From NCBI GenBank assembly GCA_000435975.1, contig FR884081.1:1-10701 (forward strand): 10,701 bases of DNA, given 5' to 3'. Below are positions 6,413-10,701 of this stretch, piece after piece (positions within the stretch are counted from its first letter, which is position 1; every line of letters begins with the position of its first letter). This DNA comes from Oscillibacter sp. CAG:241. Lineage in GTDB: Bacteria; Bacillota; Clostridia; Oscillospirales; Oscillospiraceae. Below the pieces are notes generated by a model, which worked only from the letters and a program-made list of their open reading frames with translations, did not search any database and had not been told where the DNA came from. Position numbers and translations under genes: made by a program.

Positions 6413-6442
6413 TTTTGCACATTATCCACAGGGTTTTCCACA
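6413..6442 (+). promoter_or_regulatory. Three clustered DnaA-box-like 9-mers
   Basis: TTTTGCACA (6413-6421), TTATCCACA (6422-6430) and TTTTCCACA (6434-6442) all point the same way; the first two abut and the third follows after 3 bp. All fit TTWTNCACA, and the middle one fits the strict DnaA consensus TTATNCACA. They are followed by the AT-rich palindrome CATAATTATG (6441-6450) and by GTTAAC (6450-6455). The sites lie about 190-215 bp upstream of the parE start. DnaA binding is likely from the sequence; whether it regulates parE, titrates DnaA or belongs to an origin cannot be decided here. Confidence 0.6.
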
Positions 6443-6496
6443 TAATTATGTTAACAGGAACATGGCGCAAAAAATGCCGGAACCCGAAGAAAAGGG

Positions 6497-6537
6497 ATAA
6501 TAAACCGCCGGCCTGCGCGGAAAGCGCAGACCGGCGG
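6497..6537 (-). terminator. Intrinsic terminator downstream of cdd
   Basis: A 14-bp GC-rich stem (6505-6518 with 6524-6537) closes a 5-nt loop. The single non-Watson-Crick position is a G-U wobble when read as minus-strand RNA but an A-C mismatch on the plus strand, which supports minus-strand use. It starts about 15 nt after the cdd stop and is followed by TTTATTAT, a modest T-tract. It insulates parE from the cdd transcript. Confidence 0.75.
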
Positions 6538-6552
6538 CGCGCGATGATTTTT

Positions 6553-6942
6553 TTACAGCCAGCTCTGGTCGAAGCCGTAGGGCAGCAGCTCCCGCAGCCG
6601 GAAGCTCTTGGCCTGGCCCCGGCCGTTGAGACAGATGACCTCCATCTCCGGGGCAAACTCCATCATCACCTGGCGGCAGGAGCCACAGGGCACGCAGTAG
6701 TCCTCGCTCCGTCCGGCGATGACGATGCGCACAAAGTCCCGGTGCCCCTCGCTGACGGCCTTGAAGATGGCGGTGCGCTCGGCGCAGATGGTGCAGCCAT
6801 AGGCGGCGTTTTCAATGTTGCAGCCGGTAAACACCGTTCCGTCGGCACACTCCAGAGCCGCCCCCACCGGGAAGTGGGAATAGGGGATATAGGCCCGGTC
6901 CAGCATGGCCACAGCGGCCTGGCATAGCTCGTCTCTTGTCAC
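6553..6942 (-). CDS. cdd: Cytidine deaminase
   Basis: A 129-residue cytosolic zinc enzyme of the short homotetrameric type found in Gram-positive bacteria. It deaminates cytidine and deoxycytidine to uridine and deoxyuridine in pyrimidine salvage. The substrate-binding motif is NIEN (42-45). The zinc site is CAERTA with Cys53 and catalytic Glu55, and PCGSCRQ with Cys86 and Cys89; three cysteine ligands identify the tetrameric class. Length matches the family (about 130). The start codon is GTG, chosen because GGGAGGA lies 7 nt upstream and the protein then begins at the usual family position. The gene begins 42 nt after the aminotransferase stop with no terminator between them, so the two are probably co-transcribed, although I see no metabolic link. 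A strong hairpin ends the unit downstream. Confidence 0.95.
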   Translation of the reverse strand: MTRDELCQAAVAMLDRAYIPYSHFPVGAALECADGTVFTGCNIENAAYGCTICAERTAIFKAVSEGHRDFVRIVIAGRSEDYCVPCGSCRQVMMEFAPEMEVICLNGRGQAKSFRLRELLPYGFDQSWL

Positions 6943-6984
6943 GATGTGGTCCTCCCTTTCGTGGTGTTTTTTCTGACACGCTTT

Positions 6985-8175
6985 TTACCGGGCGTTGTAG
7001 CGCCGGATGCCCAGGGCCAGCAGGTCCATGGCCCGCTCCAGATCCGCCTGCTTCAGCACATAGGCAATGCGGATCTCGCTGCGGCCCCGGCCCGGGGTGG
7101 CATAGAAGGGCTCGCCCGGAGCGAACATCACGGTGTCGCCGTTGTCCTCGAACTCCTCCAGCAGCCAGCGCTGGAAGGTGTCGGCGTCGTCCACCGGCAG
7201 GTGGGCCATGACGTAGAACGCCCCCTTGGGACACTCGCAGATGACGCCGGGGATGGCCTGGAGCTTCTGCATCACCGTATCCCGGCGGCGCTTATACTCC
7301 TCCCGCACGGCGGCAAAATACTCCGGGCCCACATCGTACAGGGCGGCGGAGGCCACCTGGTCCAGGGTGGGCACCGACAGGCGGCACTGGGCATACTTCA
7401 TGGCGTGGGCCATCAGCTCCCGGTTGCGGGTGATGAGGCAGCCGATGCGGGCGCCGCAGGCAGAGAACCGCTTGGATACGGTGTCGATGACGATGACGTT
7501 TTCCGCCGCGTCCGGGAACTGGCCCAGGGATTGCAGCGGCTCCCCGGCGTAGACGAACTCCCGGTACGCCTCGTCGCCGATGATGAACAGGTCGTGGGCC
7601 TTGGCCACGTCCACCAGCATCCGCATTTCCTCCGGCGTCAGCACCACGCCGGTGGGGTTGCCGGGGTTGGTGCACACGATGGCCCGGGTATGCTGGTTGA
7701 TCTCCGCCTCCACCCGGGCCCGGTCGGCGTAGCGGTAGCCCTCGTGGGGGCTGGTGGGAATGGGGTGGATGGACGCGCCGCAGGTGCGGACCATGGTGTT
7801 GTAGTTGGGATAGAAGGGCTCGGGAATCAGAACCTCGTCGCCATCGTCCAGGATGCAGTTGAAGGCGATCTGCAGCGCCTCGGAGCCGCCATTGGTGATG
7901 AGGATATCCCCGGCGTCGAAGTGCATGTCCAGCTTGTCGTAATATTTCTGAATGGCCTCCACCAGCACCGGCATACCGGGGGAGGGGGCATATTCCAGCA
8001 CCGGCAGGTCAAAATGCCGCACGGCCTCAAAATACGCCTTGGGCGTCTCGATGTCCGGCTGGCCGATGTTCAGGTGATAGATTCTCCGACCCTTGGCCTG
8101 GGCCGCCACAGCGTAGGGGTGGAACTTCCGCATAGGGGACAGGCCGCATTTCTGGACCTTGCTGGAAAATTTCAT
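6985..8175 (-). CDS. Class I/II PLP-dependent aminotransferase
   Basis: A 396-residue fold-type I aminotransferase, cytosolic and PLP-dependent. Visible features are the N-terminal NIGQPD (36-41), the cofactor phosphate region NGGSEAL (95-101), NPGNPTG (170-176) and DEAY (201-204). The Schiff-base lysine is Lys235 in DTVSKRFSACGARIG (231-245), and Arg369 in SEIRIAY is the probable carboxylate-binding arginine. Length and motif order fit the aspartate/aromatic aminotransferase group; the substrate cannot be named from the sequence. The start at 8175 has a perfect AGGAGG 9 nt upstream; an upstream in-frame Met would lie between promoter and Shine-Dalgarno and is rejected. It is the first gene of a unit with cdd, transcribed away from the MBOAT gene across a shared 251-bp region. 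Confidence 0.92.
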   Translation of the reverse strand: MKFSSKVQKCGLSPMRKFHPYAVAAQAKGRRIYHLNIGQPDIETPKAYFEAVRHFDLPVLEYAPSPGMPVLVEAIQKYYDKLDMHFDAGDILITNGGSEALQIAFNCILDDGDEVLIPEPFYPNYNTMVRTCGASIHPIPTSPHEGYRYADRARVEAEINQHTRAIVCTNPGNPTGVVLTPEEMRMLVDVAKAHDLFIIGDEAYREFVYAGEPLQSLGQFPDAAENVIVIDTVSKRFSACGARIGCLITRNRELMAHAMKYAQCRLSVPTLDQVASAALYDVGPEYFAAVREEYKRRRDTVMQKLQAIPGVICECPKGAFYVMAHLPVDDADTFQRWLLEEFEDNGDTVMFAPGEPFYATPGRGRSEIRIAYVLKQADLERAMDLLALGIRRYNAR

Positions 8176-8227
8176 ATCTGGTGACCTCCTACAATTTTGA
8201 CAGAATCGCGTGTCCTTTCTACCTTCC

Positions 8228-8255
8228 ATCTTAGCCTATTTTTCGAAAAAGTCAA
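8228..8255 (-). promoter_or_regulatory. Promoter for the aminotransferase-cdd unit
   Basis: On the minus strand -35 TTGACT (8250-8255) and -10 TAAGAT (8228-8233) are separated by 16 bp. The predicted start near 8221 gives a leader of about 45 nt. The spacer contains the 12-bp palindrome TTTTTCGAAAAA (8239-8250), which may bend DNA or bind a regulator. Confidence 0.6.
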
Positions 8256-8337
8256 CCGCAACTTTTCCGTGCCTTTCCCCACGGCCTCCGCAGTCGGTTT
8301 TGTCATAATTTGTAACATTTTGTTTCCGCCTTTTAAC

Positions 8338-8367
8338 TGGACATTTTCTCCGGCCCGGCCTTATAAT
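8338..8367 (+). promoter_or_regulatory. Promoter for the MBOAT-SGNH unit
   Basis: -35 TGGACA (8338-8343, one mismatch to consensus) and a perfect -10 TATAAT (8362-8367) are separated by 18 bp. The expected start near 8374 gives a leader of about 53 nt before the ATG. It is divergent from the aminotransferase promoter about 80 bp away, so one regulator could serve both. Confidence 0.7.
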
Positions 8368-8426
8368 ATGCTCTGTGAGTTCAGCCGGGGCTGCGGCCCT
8401 GCGGAGATAAAAAGAGGAAAACCATC

Positions 8427-9776
8427 ATGGGATTTAATACGCTTGCATTTGTTTTCGCGTTTCTGCCGCTGTTTCTGGCGGCGTTTTATCTGGTCCCCGC
8501 CCGCTGGCGGGCGGCGCTGCTGTGTCTGGGGAGCCTGGTGTTCTACGTCATCGGCGTGTGGAAAAGGCCCTGGTGCCTGGCTCCGCTGCTGGGCCTGGCG
8601 GCGCTGGTATATTTCCTGGGCCGGGGGATGCAGCCCCGGAAAAGCCGGGGGCTGCTGGTGCTGGGCCTGGCGGCCCTGTTCGGCTGCCTGTTCTTCTTCA
8701 AATATGCGGGGCTCCTGGGTCTGGGAGTGACGCTGCCCCTGGCCATCAGCTTCTATTCCTTCCAGCTGGCGGCGTATCTCATCGACGTGTATCGGGGCTG
8801 GGTGACGGCGGAGACGAAGCCCCTGCTGTTTTTCACCGGCGTGCTGCTGTTTCCCAAGCTGCTGTCCGGCCCTCTGATGGACCCGCTGTCCCTGCAGCAG
8901 CAGCTGTCCGCCCCGCCCCGGCCCGGTCTGGAGGATTTCGACAGCGGACTGCGTGACTTCGTGCTGGGTCTGTCCATGAAGGTGCTGCTGGCCAACCAGA
9001 TCGGCGGCCTGTGGCGTCAGGTGGGCAATATCGGCTACGAGAGCGTGTCCACACCTCTGGCATGGATGGGCATCGCAGCCTATTCCCTGCAATTGTATCT
9101 GGACTTCTGCGGCTATTCCTGGATGGCTCTGGGGCTGGGCCGGATGCTGGGCTTCCGCCTGCCCCGGAACTTCGAGCATCCCTATGCTGCCCGGTCCATG
9201 CGGGACTTCTGGCGCCGGTGGCACATCAGCCTCAGCTCCTGGTTCCGGGATTATGTATACATTCCCTTGGGCGGCAGCCGGGAGGGCAAAGCCCGGACAT
9301 ATCTGAACCTGTTGGCGGTATGGGTCCTGACGGGCCTGTGGCACGGCAGCACTCTGAATTTCCTGCTGTGGGGCCTGTTTCTGTTTGTCCTCATCGCTCT
9401 GGAGCGGGCAGGCTGGGACCGGGTGCTGGATAAGAGCCGGGTGCTGTCCCGGGTCTACATGGTGCTGATGATCCCCCTGAGCTGGCTGCTGTTCGCCATC
9501 CCGTCGGTGGGCCGCATCGGCGTGTACCTGGGCCGCCTGTTCCCCATCGTGTCCCGGGGGGTGGCCGTCAACGCCGGGGACTGGCTGCAATACGGCAAAC
9601 AGTATTGGTGGCTGCTGGTGCTGGGCATCGTGTTCTCCACTCCGGGGCCGGAGAAGCTGTGGAACCGCATTCGCAGCTCCTGGCTGGGCACGGTGATCCT
9701 GGCGGTGCTGTTCTGGGCCTGCGTATACTGCATGTCCGTGGCCACCAACGATCCGTTTCTGTACTTCTCGTTCTAA
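8427..9776 (+). CDS. MBOAT family O-acyltransferase (AlgI-like)
   Basis: A 449-residue polytopic membrane protein with roughly ten or more hydrophobic segments. The AlgI/DltB-type pattern is clear: FFKYAGL (89-95), LPLAISFYSFQLAAYLIDVY (103-122), FPKLLSGPL (142-150) and FWRRWHISLSSWFRDYVYIP (261-280) with conserved His266. LTGLWHGSTLNFLLWG (301-316) carries His306, the expected catalytic histidine. The family moves acyl groups, usually acetyl, from a cytoplasmic donor across the membrane to an extracytoplasmic acceptor such as a polysaccharide, peptidoglycan or teichoic acid. Length is slightly below AlgI (about 500). The start has AGAGGA 9 nt upstream. The SGNH protein gene follows after 13 nt, a known pairing. 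The acceptor is unknown; DltB is less likely because no dltA, dltC or dltD is nearby. Confidence 0.92.
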   Translation: MGFNTLAFVFAFLPLFLAAFYLVPARWRAALLCLGSLVFYVIGVWKRPWCLAPLLGLAALVYFLGRGMQPRKSRGLLVLGLAALFGCLFFFKYAGLLGLGVTLPLAISFYSFQLAAYLIDVYRGWVTAETKPLLFFTGVLLFPKLLSGPLMDPLSLQQQLSAPPRPGLEDFDSGLRDFVLGLSMKVLLANQIGGLWRQVGNIGYESVSTPLAWMGIAAYSLQLYLDFCGYSWMALGLGRMLGFRLPRNFEHPYAARSMRDFWRRWHISLSSWFRDYVYIPLGGSREGKARTYLNLLAVWVLTGLWHGSTLNFLLWGLFLFVLIALERAGWDRVLDKSRVLSRVYMVLMIPLSWLLFAIPSVGRIGVYLGRLFPIVSRGVAVNAGDWLQYGKQYWWLLVLGIVFSTPGPEKLWNRIRSSWLGTVILAVLFWACVYCMSVATNDPFLYFSF

Positions 9777-9789
9777 GGGGGCAATTCTC

Positions 9790-10692
9790 ATGAAGCATAT
9801 CCACAACCTCCGCCCCTTGGCGCTGGCTTTTATCCTGGTGGTCACCGGCATCGCCGCCGCCGTGTGCGGCCTGGTGATGAAGGGGCAGCTGCAAAAATAT
9901 GTGGGAGGCTACGACGACAAATGGGCCGTGGCGGTGCCGTTTCTGATGCTGCGGGACGACACGGACTGGCAGCGGATGCTGGCGGCCAAAAATGCGCCTG
10001 CGCCGGACCCCCAGCCGGACCCCGAACCGGCACCGGAGCCTGAGCCTGAACCGGACCCCGAACCGGAGCCGGAGCCCCAGCCCCCGGTGGTGGTCACCAA
10101 CGCCGTGTACGGCCAGGACGAGAGCTTTTTCGACGATGCGCTGTTCATCGGCGACTCCCGGATGGTGAACGTGGCCAACTATGCCCGGCTGGGCAATGCC
10201 GACTATTTCGCCGACGTGGGCATGACGGTGTTCAAGATGTTCTCCACCACCGCCTCCGACAAGGACTTCGGCGCCACGGACCTGGCGTCACTGCTGCGTT
10301 CCCGGGAGTACAGCCATATTTTCATCATGCTGGGCCTCAACGAGGCCGGTTATCCCCTGGGGAACCTGTTCGACACCTACCAGAGCGACCTGGAGCAGCT
10401 GCGCCAGCTCCAGCCGGACGCCACCATCTACATTCTGAAGGCCTACGGCGTCACCGCCGACATTGCCGCCGGGAATCCCAGCTTTGCCCACAGCCGCCTG
10501 ACCGCCGTGAACCAGGGCTTCGCGGACCTGGCCGACGGCGACCGCATCCGCTGCCTGGACTCGGACATGCTGTTCTGCGGCAGCGACGGCTTCATGCTGC
10601 CGGAATACACCGGCGACGGCGTCCACCCCTATGGCAAATACGCTTATTTCTTCTCCCAGTGGCTGTGTGAGCAGATCACCCAGGGAAAATAA
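9790..10692 (+). CDS. Membrane-anchored SGNH/GDSL hydrolase-like protein
   Basis: A 300-residue protein with a short basic N-terminus and one hydrophobic segment (about 10-30), probably an uncleaved anchor that places the rest outside the cell. Residues 70-99 form a Pro/Glu/Asp-rich dipeptide-repeat linker that could span part of the wall. The catalytic domain (about 108-297) has SGNH blocks: FIGDSR (119-124) with nucleophile Ser123, a Gly in DVGMT (142-146), LGLNEAG (181-187) with Asn184, and DGVHPYG (276-282) with Asp276 and His279. All residues for a Ser-Asp-His esterase or acetyltransferase are present. It follows the MBOAT gene by 13 nt with AAGGGGG as ribosome binding site. By analogy with PatA/PatB and AlgI/AlgJ/AlgX it may complete acyl transfer to a surface glycan; a deacetylase role is the alternative. 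The substrate is not known. Confidence 0.88.
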   Translation: MKHIHNLRPLALAFILVVTGIAAAVCGLVMKGQLQKYVGGYDDKWAVAVPFLMLRDDTDWQRMLAAKNAPAPDPQPDPEPAPEPEPEPDPEPEPEPQPPVVVTNAVYGQDESFFDDALFIGDSRMVNVANYARLGNADYFADVGMTVFKMFSTTASDKDFGATDLASLLRSREYSHIFIMLGLNEAGYPLGNLFDTYQSDLEQLRQLQPDATIYILKAYGVTADIAAGNPSFAHSRLTAVNQGFADLADGDRIRCLDSDMLFCGSDGFMLPEYTGDGVHPYGKYAYFFSQWLCEQITQGK

Positions 10693-10701
10693 CCGCCAGA
10701 G

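Noticed and set aside
6229..6552. Calling the intergenic region a chromosomal origin
   Set aside because: Three DnaA-like boxes are suggestive, but there is no dnaA/dnaN neighbourhood, no long AT-rich unwinding region and no divergent gene orientation at this point.
3856..6927. A 1023-codon plus-strand open reading frame, and another long one at 2095-3561
   Set aside because: Both are antisense to parE, parC and cdd, whose proteins carry clear family motifs. Their His/Leu/Val/Gln-rich composition is typical of a shadow frame in GC-rich DNA.
6943..6984. Terminator between the aminotransferase gene and cdd
   Set aside because: Only a short CGTG/CACG pairing with an A/T run is seen, too weak for termination; the two genes more likely share a transcript.
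8427..9776. DltB, D-alanyl transfer to teichoic acid
   Set aside because: No dltA, dltC or dltD is adjacent and the motifs match the AlgI type more closely; the partner is an SGNH protein.
8361..9851. A 496-codon minus-strand open reading frame
   Set aside because: It is antisense to the MBOAT gene, is rich in Gln, His, Pro and Arg without domain features, and conflicts with a clear promoter and motif-rich protein on the other strand.

Overview
This 10.7 kb window is GC-rich bacterial chromosome. The proteins (a divergent topoisomerase IV-like pair, a YitT/DUF2179 protein, a tetrameric-type cytidine deaminase), the consensus sigma-A-type promoters and the AGGAGG-type ribosome binding sites suggest a high-GC gut Clostridia member. 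Oscillospiraceae and relatives fit best, by inference from protein character only. Most of the window is core genome; the unusual material is at the left edge and in the two longer intergenic regions.

Layout. Positions 1-302 hold a minus-strand tRNA-Gly(GCC) with a consensus promoter and an intrinsic terminator. Beside it lie a 38-bp partial duplication of the tRNA 3' end and a 104-bp palindromic element whose ends match the tRNA T-arm. Positions 322-1846 hold a minus-strand pair: a YitT-family membrane protein followed by an unrecognised lipoprotein. Positions 1963-6228 hold a minus-strand parE-parC-like pair encoding a type IIA topoisomerase. The 324-bp gap 6229-6552 carries the likely parE promoter, several short repeats, three clustered DnaA-box-like 9-mers and the cdd terminator. 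Positions 6553-8175 hold a minus-strand pair: a class I/II PLP aminotransferase followed by cdd. A divergent promoter region (8176-8426) separates this from a plus-strand pair at 8427-10692: an AlgI-type MBOAT O-acyltransferase and a membrane-anchored SGNH hydrolase-like protein.

How the genes work together. ParE and ParC should form one heterotetrameric DNA topoisomerase. The MBOAT and SGNH proteins look like a two-component module that transfers acyl groups to an extracytoplasmic glycan. Cdd is pyrimidine salvage. No integrase, transposase, CRISPR array, toxin or defence system is visible. The points most worth following up are the tRNA-associated duplication and palindrome, the DnaA-box cluster upstream of a topoisomerase operon, and the atypical quinolone-site and ATP-lid residues of the topoisomerase.
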